Shown: positions 54,401-62,468, numbered from the stretch's first letter. The stretch is DNA of 64,000 nt from Ferruginibacter sp. (GCA_016786725.1 JAEUVU010000004.1:239247-303246); one strand, 5' to 3'. The notes: generated by a model from the letters alone, not told the origin. Numbers and translations: made by a program.

Positions 54401-55123
54401 AATGTTGCAGATATTGAAATAGCACATTTTGACGGCACCAACTGGAACAGCAGCAGTACGGGCTTCAGTTCAAAAACCGGTACCCCGGCAGCCGGTGATG
54501 TTACCTGGGCGGGTGTAAGCACTTTCAGCCCATTCACTATTGCCAGCGTTTCAAATGCAAATCCGTTACCCATCACCATTAATTATTTTAACGGTACAAG
54601 AAACAATGGCAACCATTTGCTTAACTGGAAAGTTACCTGCGTAAGTACACCAAATGCAACCATTGAATTAGAACGCAGCACCGATGCCCGCAACTACAGC
54701 AGCATCTACAGCATTTTTGCAACAGCCTTACGCTGCCAGCAGCCATTTGATTATATTGATGCACAGCCTGCAAAGGGTATAAATTACTACCGCCTTAAAA
54801 TGACGGATGCCAATGGAAAAATAACATACAGCACGGTGGTTCCTTTAATAAATGCAGTTAAGGGAATTGATGTGATGAACATTGCACCAAACCCTATCGT
54901 TAACGGATCATTTAACTTAAAAGTCAGCAGTGCAGAAAAAGCGCAGATAGAACTGGTGATAACTGATGTGCAGGGCAGGATATTGCAGAAACAGCCGGTA
55001 AATGTGATAGCAGGCTTCAATTTGATACCTATGAATGTAAGAAACCTTGCAGCGGGTACCTACCAGTTGTTTGGTAATACAGCAGGTGAAAGAACAAGGG
55101 TGTTGAGGTTTGTAGTACAATAA
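51488..55123 (+). CDS. Large T9SS type A sorting-domain protein
   Basis: A 1211-residue exported protein (signal peptide ends AGVWAQ, about residue 19). The N-terminal region (about 25-250) has the strand pattern of secreted lectin-like domains. A BNR/fibronectin-like region follows (about 260-520), then the motif DYFRSIASGSWAVATTWESS at about 530, shared with the next gene and similar to a G8-like head. A long glycine/threonine-rich strand region leads to the linker LPITINYFNGTRNNG and the sorting domain: MNIAPNPIVNGSFNLK, DVQGRILQKQ, LAAGTYQLFG. It is likely surface-located; target unknown. Confidence 0.92.
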   Translation: MKKIYVLFFLIFACAGVWAQVSLTNGSPSATIDFSNSMQTGVGSNPATAFAGAGFEPATVTAGRLNSNAWAVTGMSDGALAFGGTNTTGDHARGSTAVAITTGGIYAYTGAPGSVANPALMIQPGAADFTPGTLTLRIQNDGTTNITQLAVSYNLFIRNDQAWSNSFNFSYSSDNVSYTTVPALDYASPAAADALGWIIVGSAPSRTTTITGLSIAPGSYVYIRWSGDDVSGSGSRDEFGLDDINLTATFSAGGTPDIVLSSPNPSVAAGNMAQGSTNNLIYRFDLAVTTADATLNGVTINTAGTYTVADITNFKCWYSSDAVFSPGTDVLLSTLTPVGTAGPQVFPSFPNQTVLNGATGYFFISADLPCTAVPGNNISVNAITTADISFVSGNKTGTAFAGGLQTIIAATPNDVTAPAASVANASSSLSWVTPTGCFDEILIVARATTNNDGTPTGDGTAYTGNAAYGSGTPLGSGFVVYKGPSTSPQPVTGLINGTAYYYKFFTRLGTTWSTGIEVNATPALVTLATDYFRSIASGSWAVATTWESSADSSTWIPATLIPGALAAHVVIQNPDSVYLAANTITANLTVMSGAVANALTFTMTATNRFNLLGTASFYQGGTSTFVPGIQQVLAATSNYHYNGVQNGLNSGAYPEFGNFIWEPTPTISGTFQNNVVLAPANLGLLVRGNMTINIQGGTPREVRFATGTSITRTHVIDGNLNIISSSSVVVISNGGLPVQSTLTVGGNINISAGILQGTSSSAATNGNAVLNLRGNINNTGGTIQTGASTAGIFSLNYTGTAAQSINNTGGTFIFTANQLDSINKAGGALTLNTPVTHNGTIYFLSGIVNTTTVNLLTLGATSAVLNASNASYVSGPVKKTGNTTFIFPVGKVNGYVPLGVSNFTGLSAPTDELTAEYIRASGNALGPITDPFLNRVSSCEYWTLDVNAGTPTVDLTLYWNANNACNGAYITNVADIEIAHFDGTNWNSSSTGFSSKTGTPAAGDVTWAGVSTFSPFTIASVSNANPLPITINYFNGTRNNGNHLLNWKVTCVSTPNATIELERSTDARNYSSIYSIFATALRCQQPFDYIDAQPAKGINYYRLKMTDANGKITYSTVVPLINAVKGIDVMNIAPNPIVNGSFNLKVSSAEKAQIELVITDVQGRILQKQPVNVIAGFNLIPMNVRNLAAGTYQLFGNTAGERTRVLRFVVQ

Positions 55124-55144
55124 AATCTTAAAAGTTTTACAAAA

Positions 55145-55176
55145 AAAAATCCTGCTTTTTTAGCAGGATTTTTTTT
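55145..55176 (+). terminator. Terminator
   Basis: AAATCCTGC pairs with GCAGGATTT around a T-rich loop and is followed by T. It separates two paralogous T9SS genes. Confidence 0.88.
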
Positions 55177-55236
55177 GTAGATTTATAAGCCCTATTCCAA
55201 TATCCCGGAACAAGCTATATAAAACGACCGCCGGAT

Positions 55237-57213
55237 ATGAAAAAGCTGATCTTCCTTTTTGCTGCTTTATTTTTTTTCAACCTATTTTGTATAGCATCTG
55301 CGCCTACAGATTATTTCCGTTCAGTTCAAACCGGCGACTGGAATGCTTTATCTACCTGGGAATCATCGCCCGATAATGCAACCTGGTCGGCAGCTACATT
55401 AATACCAACCAATGCAGCAAATATTATCAGTATCAATACAGGCCATACCATAACTGTTGGCACCAACCAGGATATGGACCAGGTGATCATTTACATCGGA
55501 GCAACGCTGGAACATAATGCAGGAACGCTTACGGTTAACGATGGCGCAGGTGATGATATCATTGTACTGGGTGGCGGTACATTTCATATTACCGTAAATC
55601 CGGGCCCGGTATTTTCAGGTAGTGCAACAATGAGGATATTCGCTGCGGGCACGCTAATGCTTTCTGCCGGTGGACAAACCGGTGCAGGAACAGGAGTTAA
55701 CGCTTCCAATTATATATACGGCCATCAGTCTGTTCTTGAGTACACACTGCCGCTGGCATTTTCTACAAGCGGTGTAACTTATTTTCCTAATGTGGCGGCT
55801 GATACCATTCCCACTTTCAGAACAACCAATAATATCGGAATTGTAGGCGCTATTGCCAACACCACTTTTAATGGCATATTTGAAGCCAATGGCAATATCA
55901 CTTTTGCCAACAGCGGTGATAAAATATTCAGAAACGGAATTTTGGGTACGGGCAATATTGATGGTACTGGTTCAGGAAAATTCATCATTAACGGTAATAC
56001 CGCTGTAATAGGAGGGACTGGATTATTAACAGTGCCAACCGTTGCCGGCATGGACATTGGCAATGGTACAGGATGCAATATTTATCTTGCTTCGGCTAAA
56101 ACTATTAACAACAATATTGCCCTGCTTAACAACACTTATTTTTATTTGCTGGGCAGCAGCCTTACCATGAATGGCGATATTACCGGCGGTTCAGTTACTT
56201 CTCATGTTGTAACCAACAGTTTAGGAACACTGATCATTAACAATATCGGAGCAACACCCCGGGGGTTTCCTGTAGGCGCTACGGCTGCAACTTTTAATCC
56301 AATGTTTATCTCAAACGGCGGCGGATTAAATTATGGAGTAAGGGTTGAAACCGGCATTAATCCCGCAATTGCTGTTCCGGTAAATGCAGTAAACAGAACA
56401 TGGTTTGTAACGCCTGCAGGCGGTACGCCCGGAACAGTAAACACAAACTTTTTTTATTATGCAGGCGATGCAAATGCCGGGTTCAATTATGCTGCAAACC
56501 TTGAACTGGGCCAGTTTACCGGTGTGTGGAATGTGATACAAACAGGCATTGTACCAGCAGGTTCTTACCAGGTGGCTACAACTGTGAGCTCCTTTGCTGA
56601 AGATATTGAAGCACCGCTGGTGCTGGCAAACCTGGGCGCTATTCTTTCAATAAATGAAAGTGTATCGGTAAATTATTTTACCGGCATTAAACATAGCGAT
56701 AAGCATTTATTGAAATGGCAACTTACCTGTAACAGCACGCCGAACGCAACTATCGAATTAGAACGCAGCACTGATGGCCGTAATTACAGCAGCATCTACA
56801 GCATTTCTGCAATGGCCTTACGCTGCCAGCAGCCATTTGATTATACCGATGCCCGGCCTGCCAAAGGTGTAAACTATTACCGCCTTAAAATGGCTGATGA
56901 CAATGGAAAAATAACATACAGCACGGTAGTTCCTTTAATAAATGCAGTTAATAGAATTGATGTGATGATCATTGCACCAAGCTCTATTGTAAACCGATCA
57001 TTTAATTTAAAAGTTAGCAGTGCAGAAAAAGTCCAGATGGAACTGGTGATCACCGATATGCAGGGCAGGATATTGCAAAAGCAGTCTGTAACATTGATCG
57101 CAGGGTTTAATACCATACCGGTGAATGTAAAAAACCTGGCAGCCGGTACCTACCAGTTGTTTGGTAACTCAGCAGGTGAAAGAACAAGGGTATTGCGGTT
57201 TGTAGCTCAGTAA
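55237..57213 (+). CDS. T9SS type A sorting-domain protein, paralogue of the upstream gene
   Basis: A 658-residue exported protein (signal peptide ends FCIASA, about residue 22). It starts with DYFRSVQTGDWNALSTWESS, which the upstream gene has internally, so it corresponds to the second half of that gene. Glycine- and threonine-rich strands follow, then the shared linker (VNYFTGIKHSDKHLL) and type A sorting domain with LAAGTYQLFGNSAGE. Within the sorting domain the otherwise conserved APNP is APSS (MIIAPSSIVNRSFNLK), so sorting efficiency might be changed. The 130-residue C-terminal part is closely related to that of the upstream gene. Confidence 0.92.
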   Translation: MKKLIFLFAALFFFNLFCIASAPTDYFRSVQTGDWNALSTWESSPDNATWSAATLIPTNAANIISINTGHTITVGTNQDMDQVIIYIGATLEHNAGTLTVNDGAGDDIIVLGGGTFHITVNPGPVFSGSATMRIFAAGTLMLSAGGQTGAGTGVNASNYIYGHQSVLEYTLPLAFSTSGVTYFPNVAADTIPTFRTTNNIGIVGAIANTTFNGIFEANGNITFANSGDKIFRNGILGTGNIDGTGSGKFIINGNTAVIGGTGLLTVPTVAGMDIGNGTGCNIYLASAKTINNNIALLNNTYFYLLGSSLTMNGDITGGSVTSHVVTNSLGTLIINNIGATPRGFPVGATAATFNPMFISNGGGLNYGVRVETGINPAIAVPVNAVNRTWFVTPAGGTPGTVNTNFFYYAGDANAGFNYAANLELGQFTGVWNVIQTGIVPAGSYQVATTVSSFAEDIEAPLVLANLGAILSINESVSVNYFTGIKHSDKHLLKWQLTCNSTPNATIELERSTDGRNYSSIYSISAMALRCQQPFDYTDARPAKGVNYYRLKMADDNGKITYSTVVPLINAVNRIDVMIIAPSSIVNRSFNLKVSSAEKVQMELVITDMQGRILQKQSVTLIAGFNTIPVNVKNLAAGTYQLFGNSAGERTRVLRFVAQ

Positions 57214-57275
57214 AAATATTCTCTTATTTAGATAAACTACAGTGAGCCAGTTTGAAATTCTTGCTATCCATTTTA

Positions 57276-57370
57276 CTGTCAGGCTGCTTATCCCGATTAT
57301 TTCGGGAAGTTTGTCGAAGACGTATTAGCTTAATATAAACCCGGTTTCGACAGGTCATAGTGAGCCTGAT
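57276..57370. repeat. GTCGAAA-type dispersed repeat with an inserted hairpin
   Basis: CTGTCAGGCT at 57276 and AAGTTTGTCGAAGAC near 57307-57321 face GGTTTCGACAGG and AGTGAGCCTGATG near 57343-57371. Within the left arm a second palindrome TCCCGATTATTTCGGGA is inserted. It lies between convergent genes and probably acts as a terminator. Confidence 0.75.
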
Positions 57371-57406
57371 GAACTATTAACCTCACAGCGTTTAATACGC
57401 ATATTA

Positions 57407-57763
57407 CTAAAGGAATTTTTTGACCACAATATAACCGACGATTATCAGTAAAAGCAGTGTAATAATGGTTATATAAAGCCAGGGCTGGTCTTTCAGCCTG
57501 CGTTTTTCTTTTCTTGCTTTCTTTTTTGCTGTTTGTTTTTTTAATTCTGCATTCAGTTGCTGCACCAGTAAGGAAACATCTTTTTTATTTTTAAAACTTT
57601 CCAGCCCTTCAACCGCATCGCTCATAAACTCGTCATCTGCCATTTGTTTTTCCACTTCATGTGCTTCGGAAGCGCTCAGGTTCTTGTTAAGATAGTCAAG
57701 CAGTTTGTCCTGCTCAATATCTTTGTTAAGGTTGGATAATATGTCTTTCAGGTCTTTACTCAT
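57407..57763 (-). CDS. Small membrane protein downstream of the ECF sigma factor (anti-sigma-like)
   Basis: A 118-residue protein. The N-terminal 50 residues are helical and charged (LLDYLNKNLSASEAHEVEKQMADD), as in the cytoplasmic part of anti-sigma factors, but the zinc-binding HxxxCxxC motif of many is absent. A basic linker (KKQTAKKKARKEKRRLK) leads to one membrane helix (WLYITIITLLLLIIVGYIVV) at the C-terminus, with only a short tail beyond. The gene overlaps the sigma gene by 8 bases, so they are translationally coupled. I infer a membrane-tethered inhibitor or partner of that sigma factor, not proven. Confidence 0.82.
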   Translation of the reverse strand: MSKDLKDILSNLNKDIEQDKLLDYLNKNLSASEAHEVEKQMADDEFMSDAVEGLESFKNKKDVSLLVQQLNAELKKQTAKKKARKEKRRLKDQPWLYITIITLLLLIIVGYIVVKKFL

Positions 57764-58325
57764 TGGTTTGTTTGCGTTCCATCATGATCTTTAAGTTACG
57801 TTTCCCGTTTTGAATATGGCTTTTTACCTGCATGATGGTAAAATCAGTTTGCTCCGAAATTTCCTGGTAGCTTTTTTTCTCCAGGTAAAACAAAGTTACG
57901 CATTGTTGCTGCTCCTTGTTCAGTTGCTGCAGTGCACTTGCCAGGTTATCCAGCGTTTTATCTTTCTCAACATGAATGTTGCCGGTTTCAGCTTCGGCAG
58001 GCGCTGTTAAATGGTGGTCGCTTATCTCTGCACTAAACCTGCCTTTATCACGCAGTTTCATCAGGCAATGATTTTTTGCAATCATGTATATCCAGCTTTT
58101 AAAATACTCAACTTTGTATTTGTGCAATTCATTGATGGCTTTTAAAAAAACCTGCTGCACGGCATCTTTTGCTTCTTCTTCATTCTTTAAATACTTCATA
58201 CTAACACCCAGCAATAGCATGGTATAGCGTTCCAGCAAAATGCCCAGCCATTCATTATTACGGTCGGCATAAAACTGGTTCAGCAGTTCTGCATCGCTTA
58301 TATGTTTGTATTTGCTGTTGCTCAA
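57756..58325 (-). CDS. ECF-type RNA polymerase sigma factor
   Basis: A 189-residue sigma-70-family factor of the ECF type. Region 2 has DAVQQVFLKAINELHKYK and YFKSWIYMIAKNHCL, which bind the -10 element and core polymerase. A short linker is followed by region 4 (LNKEQQQCVTLFYLEKKSYQEI and TIMQVKSHIQNGKRNLK), the helix-turn-helix for the -35 element. Region 3 is absent, as expected for ECF factors. It overlaps the downstream anti-sigma-like gene. The target genes are not known. Confidence 0.93.
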   Translation of the reverse strand: MSNSKYKHISDAELLNQFYADRNNEWLGILLERYTMLLLGVSMKYLKNEEEAKDAVQQVFLKAINELHKYKVEYFKSWIYMIAKNHCLMKLRDKGRFSAEISDHHLTAPAEAETGNIHVEKDKTLDNLASALQQLNKEQQQCVTLFYLEKKSYQEISEQTDFTIMQVKSHIQNGKRNLKIMMERKQTNE

Positions 58326-58384
58326 AACTTACATACTGATTTATTTTCAATGTACAGATTAGTTCACAAACCAAAACATTTTTT

Positions 58385-59557
58385 TTATTTTTTTTGAGGA
58401 TAGGAAGCTTTGTTTTTCAACACCAGGTATTCAAGCCACAAAGCTTTATTATAGGCTGAACAATAAAAAGAATAAATGAGATAATTCCAATGCAGGAATA
58501 TCTGTTTAACCGGTGTTGGCTGTGCAAATGCAGCCCTGGCCTGGAAGAAAACAAAATTTCTCTGATCTGATTTTTCAAAATCTGCTATTGAATTAATAGC
58601 CAGACCGGGCACTTCTGCACCCAGCCTTATCAATGATGTCCGTAAAATAACCTGGTCCATAAGGTTGGTTGATTTTACCAGTAATTTGGCAGCATCATCC
58701 ATTAAACGGCTTCTGTATGGTTCCAGCATTTCAATATCAGATGCATTCATTAACCTGGCTAAATGATAAATAAGTATTGCAGGCTTATTGTAGCTGGGCG
58801 AAATATACACCGGTCTTTTCATATACTCCCTGTTCTTTAATATTTCTGATAACAGGAAGATAGTTGCACTGTCTTCTTTTACCAGCGGCATTTTTTTTTC
58901 AAAATTAAAGTAGAGGATATTGCATTGTACGGCGAGGTCAAAATCGGGATGCATTTTTTCTCCGAGGTAAGTACTGTATGCCGGAATTTCTCTGTACTTT
59001 TTAAAAGTGGAGTTGATCTTTCTTTTTTTAAGATTGCTTACCTGTACCAATTTTTCTTTTAAAGCGGCATTGTCTTTTTCATTGTTCTCAGATGCAAGCA
59101 GTATCATCACACTGTCGTCTGCATCATCTCCCTGAGCAAGTAAATTGCTGATGCGATTTATAAAAAGAGCATGTGGCAGGATAGGGGAATTGGCCGGCCA
59201 GAAACTGTAATAAGGTTTACCATTTGGGTTTCTGAAATATTGATAAGCTGTTGCTGCGTTTTTGATGATCTGTTCTGCCTTCACTTTATTTTCACCTGTT
59301 AAGTCAGCCGTAAGTTTATTTAAGGTGAAAGCTGTTATGGCTGTAAAAAAGATATTATTGTCTGGCTGATAATTATGGGGGAAGCCCTCACACTGCCTGT
59401 ATCCCGGAAACATACCGGTATAAAATTCTCCATCTTCTTTTATCTGTGCTGCTTCAATATCTTTAAGAAGCGTACTTATTAATGCGGAATCGGTTTGGGC
59501 ATACGAATGAGTAACAATAGCCGGCAATGAAAATAATATGCAAAGCAGTTTTTTCAT
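58385..59557 (-). CDS. Secreted alpha-barrel protein with DxDD motif, coupled to an isoprenoid-synthase-like gene
   Basis: A 390-residue protein from the ATG at 59557, which overlaps the upstream stop by 4 bases (ATGA); a longer start is possible but less likely. A signal peptide ends THSYAQ (about residue 21). The rest is mostly helices (FFTAITAFTLNKL, IIKNAATAYQYF, LIYHLARLMN), as in an alpha-barrel. At about residue 145 lies DADDS (DxDD followed by S/T), the motif of class II terpene cyclases, though the same pattern also occurs in other alpha-barrel enzymes. I do not recognise a named family. Pairing with the class I synthase-like gene makes terpenoid chemistry possible; export would be unusual for a cyclase. 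Confidence 0.7.
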   Translation of the reverse strand: MKKLLCILFSLPAIVTHSYAQTDSALISTLLKDIEAAQIKEDGEFYTGMFPGYRQCEGFPHNYQPDNNIFFTAITAFTLNKLTADLTGENKVKAEQIIKNAATAYQYFRNPNGKPYYSFWPANSPILPHALFINRISNLLAQGDDADDSVMILLASENNEKDNAALKEKLVQVSNLKKRKINSTFKKYREIPAYSTYLGEKMHPDFDLAVQCNILYFNFEKKMPLVKEDSATIFLLSEILKNREYMKRPVYISPSYNKPAILIYHLARLMNASDIEMLEPYRSRLMDDAAKLLVKSTNLMDQVILRTSLIRLGAEVPGLAINSIADFEKSDQRNFVFFQARAAFAQPTPVKQIFLHWNYLIYSFYCSAYNKALWLEYLVLKNKASYPQKK

Positions 59558-60540
59558 CCTGGCAGTTTGTATGCATATATTAACCACTTCAGAAAATTGC
59601 GGGGCTTTTCCATATCAACGATCATATCTTTTCTTTGCAATTGCCACCAGTTGATCTTTCCGCCGGCCTTCTTTTGCATTTTTACAAGTTGGTCCAAAGC
59701 TACCAGCGATCTTGCATTGATGGTGTTCATTACAAAGCAAAAATCTTTTTTTTCTCTTTTGGGAAACGGCAGCCTCCTTATTTTTTGGTTTTGCAACCGG
59801 ACCCTTGCTAAAAACTGCGTTCGCAGTTTGGCAAAATCATCGCAGGTATTTACCAATGTATAAATATTGTCCCTTACATCTTTATACAGGTCAAAAATAT
59901 CATTACCCAGTTGATATAAACTGCCAATGCAAAACAGCGCCTGTTTCATCTGTTCATCAGCAGCTTCATCTAAGCATTGATGATAAATGATAACGGATAC
60001 CGCACCTTTGGTATAAGTGATGTGTTCCAGTTCGCCTATGGATATAGCCGGGTCTGTTTGCCGGGCTGTTTGTATCTGTATATCCAGTACATTTTTTGCA
60101 GCCTGCAGGTATTCTTTTTTATGCGGTACATCATTCAATAAAAAACTCTGTATCTCTTTTGCAACCTTTGCTGAAAAGGTGGTTGGTGCATAATCCTGTG
60201 GATTGTGTGTAATGGTTCTGATACTTTCTATATCCAGCTTGTCTTCATCAAAAAGATCATCGCCAACAGGTGTTAAAATACCAAAAAGGGTAGCTCTTTT
60301 TCTTTCAGCATCTGTAAGTGTTCGGCCACGCAGCCTTGTGTAACTGCTGCATAAAAAGGAAGTGATGAAAAGGCCGTAATAATTAAGGACCTTCTTTTTT
60401 TGTTCATCACTGAATTTCCCGCCGTATTTATTTTCAAGTTGTTGCAGGTATGGAATAAGAAAGGTTTTGTTATACTGCTTTTGCTTTCTGATCTCCCTGT
60501 AAACTGTAAGGGAGATATTTATATACCTGAATAGCTTCAT
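59554..60540 (-). CDS. Class I isoprenoid-synthase-like protein
   Basis: A 328-residue all-helical protein. The first metal-binding motif DDLFD is at residues 94-98, and the second region has NDIFDLYKD at 213-221, similar to the second aspartate-rich or NSE motif of class I terpene synthases, with D in place of S and the final E. These bind magnesium and diphosphate and begin the reaction by ionising prenyl diphosphates. The LRGRTLTDAERKRATLFG segment, rich in basic residues, is another family feature. No signal peptide. It resembles the class I isoprenoid biosynthesis enzymes annotated in Bacteroidetes; the substrate is not known. Its stop overlaps the next gene start. Confidence 0.72.
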   Translation of the reverse strand: MKLFRYINISLTVYREIRKQKQYNKTFLIPYLQQLENKYGGKFSDEQKKKVLNYYGLFITSFLCSSYTRLRGRTLTDAERKRATLFGILTPVGDDLFDEDKLDIESIRTITHNPQDYAPTTFSAKVAKEIQSFLLNDVPHKKEYLQAAKNVLDIQIQTARQTDPAISIGELEHITYTKGAVSVIIYHQCLDEAADEQMKQALFCIGSLYQLGNDIFDLYKDVRDNIYTLVNTCDDFAKLRTQFLARVRLQNQKIRRLPFPKREKKDFCFVMNTINARSLVALDQLVKMQKKAGGKINWWQLQRKDMIVDMEKPRNFLKWLIYAYKLPG

Positions 60541-60569
60541 GCTCTTAGTTCCTGTCTTTAAGTGACCGG

Positions 60570-61043
60570 TCAGCCGCCTTTGGCACTATGTATGTTTAAA
60601 GAATTTGCATTGTCAGTTGCCTGCTGTTTGATTTGATCGTTGTTTTGTTTGGGCTTATCTATGAATAACATTTTCAGGGCAATGATAATCATAAGCACAG
60701 CAAACACTTTTTTCAATGCTTCCTGCGATATGGATAAAGCGATCCTGCTTCCAAAAAAACTTCCTGCCACAAAACCAACTGCCAGCAAACCTACAATCTT
60801 CCAGTCAACATGGCCCTGTTTATAATATTGCAGCACCCCCAGGATGCCTACGGGCAGCATGATCATTGCAAGTGATGTGCCCTGCGCAGTTTTTTGACTG
60901 AAGCCAACAAAATAGATTAGCGCCGGCACAATGATGATACCGCCACCCACACCCACCAGTCCGCTCAGGATACCGGCAGCAACACCTACAAGTATGATGA
61001 TGCAAATAGTTTGTATATCCATTGTTTTATTTTTAATGATCAT
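60570..61043 (-). CDS. Half-length TauE/SafE-family membrane transporter
   Basis: A 157-residue membrane protein with about four helices (IIILVGVAAGILSGLVGVGGGIIIVPALIYFVGF; then SLAMIMLPVGILGVLQYY, VGLLAVGFVAGSFFG and VFAVLMIIIALKMLF). The motif GVGGGIIIVPAL is the family signature. TauE/SafE proteins export sulphite or organosulphonates. Most have two such halves; this one has a single half plus a polar tail, so it likely works as a dimer. The ATG at 61043 overlaps the pyrophosphatase stop by 4 bases; an ATG at 61022 is the other choice. Coupling to ppa is inferred from the overlap. Confidence 0.88.
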   Translation of the reverse strand: MIIKNKTMDIQTICIIILVGVAAGILSGLVGVGGGIIIVPALIYFVGFSQKTAQGTSLAMIMLPVGILGVLQYYKQGHVDWKIVGLLAVGFVAGSFFGSRIALSISQEALKKVFAVLMIIIALKMLFIDKPKQNNDQIKQQATDNANSLNIHSAKGG

Positions 61044-61579
61044 TTGGGGAATTTTGTTTTATAGAGTGCGATGGCTTCCTCAATTACCTTGTATGCAGCA
61101 TCTGCATTTTGAAATTCATTGATTTCAACTATTTTATTTTCCAGCGCTTTGTATTGCTCAAAATAATTTCGCAATATGGCTATAAGATGTTTGGGGAGTT
61201 CGCCCACGCTTTTTATATAATTTACGCCGGGGTCTTTGGATGCAACAGCAATTATCTTATCGTCGGCAACTCCGGTATCTATCATCTGCATATTTCCGAT
61301 GACGGTTGCTTCCACCAGGCAAAGCGGCTGAATGCTTTCGCTGCACATAACTAAAATATCAAGCGGGTCTCCATCCAGGCCAAGGGTTTGCGGTATAATA
61401 CCATAATTAATGGGATAATGAAAAGAAGAATAAATGATGCGGTCTAATTTAAGCAGGCCGGTTTTTTTATCTATCTCATATTTTGTACGTGAGCCTTGCG
61501 GAATTTCGATGAGGCCGTTAACAACTTCAGGAGCCTTATCTCCGTAATGTGCGCCGTGCCAGGGATGAAGAGTGTGCAT
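61040..61579 (-). CDS. ppa: Inorganic pyrophosphatase
   Basis: A 179-residue family I soluble pyrophosphatase that hydrolyses PPi and drives biosynthesis forward. The active-site signature DGDPLDILV is present, as are IEIPQGSRTKYEIDKKTG, YPINYGIIPQT and DPGVNYIKSV, all family marks with magnesium-binding aspartates. Length is normal. Directly upstream of the start is a 7-base repeat array ending 2 bases before the ATG, so the leader is repeat sequence. The downstream TauE/SafE gene overlaps by 4 bases. Confidence 0.96.
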   Translation of the reverse strand: MHTLHPWHGAHYGDKAPEVVNGLIEIPQGSRTKYEIDKKTGLLKLDRIIYSSFHYPINYGIIPQTLGLDGDPLDILVMCSESIQPLCLVEATVIGNMQMIDTGVADDKIIAVASKDPGVNYIKSVGELPKHLIAILRNYFEQYKALENKIVEINEFQNADAAYKVIEEAIALYKTKFPK

Positions 61580-61581
61580 TT

Positions 61582-61667
61582 AATTATAAATTATGAGTTA
61601 TGAATTATGAGTGAAACATGTTTGTATCAGGTCAATTCCTGATTCTTCATTCCTAATTCCTAATTTT
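61582..61667. repeat. Inverted pair of 7-base repeat arrays between ppa and crcB
   Basis: Arm one (61582-61616): AATTATA, AATTATG, AGTTATG, AATTATG, AGTGAAA. Arm two (61633-61667): CAATTCC, TGATTCT, TCATTCC, TAATTCC, TAATTTT, whose reverse complement resembles arm one. Arm two contains the crcB stop codon (61660-61662), and arm one ends 2 bases before the ppa start. Confidence 0.85.
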
Positions 61668-62025
61668 TAAAGAGCTGGTATCCTGCAAAAGTTGCAGCAA
61701 TGCCTAATACTACACTTAAAATAATATACAAAAAGGCCACTCCTGTTTTGCCACTTTGCAACAGCTGCATATTCTCCATTGAAAAAGCAGAGAAGGTTGT
61801 AAAGCCGCCACAGATGCCGGTTGCCAGGAACAGTTTCCAGTTGCCTGCAAAATTATCCTCTTTCATGCTCATCGCCAATACAACACCAATGATAAAACTG
61901 CCGATGATATTGACTGATAAAGTAGCGTAAGGGAATTTTTTAAAACCAACTAACAGGGTGGCAGCATATCTAAGCACAGAACCGATACCGCCACCCAGGC
62001 CAACCAGTAATATATTTTTGATCAT
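61660..62025 (-). CDS. crcB: Fluoride efflux transporter CrcB/Fluc
   Basis: A 121-residue fluoride channel of the Fluc family (from the ATG at 62025; a longer frame starts in the upstream gene). Four membrane helices fit a dual-topology dimer. Signature residues: GGGIGSVLRY, the NIIGSFIIGV helix and GGFTTFSAFSME, which contains the fluoride-lining phenylalanines and polar track. It lies 7 bases from the upstream lipoprotein gene. A fluoride riboswitch was not seen upstream. Its stop codon lies within a 7-base repeat array. Confidence 0.95.
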   Translation of the reverse strand: MIKNILLVGLGGGIGSVLRYAATLLVGFKKFPYATLSVNIIGSFIIGVVLAMSMKEDNFAGNWKLFLATGICGGFTTFSAFSMENMQLLQSGKTGVAFLYIILSVVLGIAATFAGYQLFKN

Positions 62026-62032
62026 TTGCTGT

Positions 62033-62440
62033 TTATAAGTTTCCGGAAAAAGTGTATTTGAGGTCAACCAGCCATTTGTTATTGATGCGTACCAGTTTTA
62101 AAACGGTTTTTGCAGACGGGTTGTAAGTGTTGCTGTAATTGTAGATAAAAACGCTGTCGGTTACATAACTCGTTTCATTAACCCTGATGTCGGCTTTTTT
62201 GTATTGCTCCAGTACAGCCTTATCCTGCTGGCTGTATTTTTGTTTGAACCTCTTGAACATCTCATTATTGGTTTCATCTTTCAGCAGCAACTGCTCAGCC
62301 TCTTCAAAATTATTATCCAGCAAGTCACGTACAAAGGCATTGGCAACTTCCAGGTCGGTAACCGGTTCTTTTTTCTTTTCGGAGTTGCACGAAAAAATGC
62401 CTGTAGCAAGAAGCATCAGAAGAAGGTATTTTTTTATCAT
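62033..62440 (-). CDS. Small lipoprotein, DUF4878-like
   Basis: A 135-residue lipoprotein from the ATG at 62440, with lipobox TGIFSC (lipid cysteine near 17). The mature part has a helix (FVRDLLDNNFEEAEQLL) and then strands ending KTVLKLVRINNKWLVDLKYTF, an NTF2-like layout related to the two following lipoproteins. No active site is known. It is the last of three similar genes before crcB; a terminator (62469-62503) separates it from the next. Confidence 0.75.
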   Translation of the reverse strand: MIKKYLLLMLLATGIFSCNSEKKKEPVTDLEVANAFVRDLLDNNFEEAEQLLLKDETNNEMFKRFKQKYSQQDKAVLEQYKKADIRVNETSYVTDSVFIYNYSNTYNPSAKTVLKLVRINNKWLVDLKYTFSGNL

Positions 62441-62468
62441 GGTTAAAGTTAAACATCTTTTAATAAAC

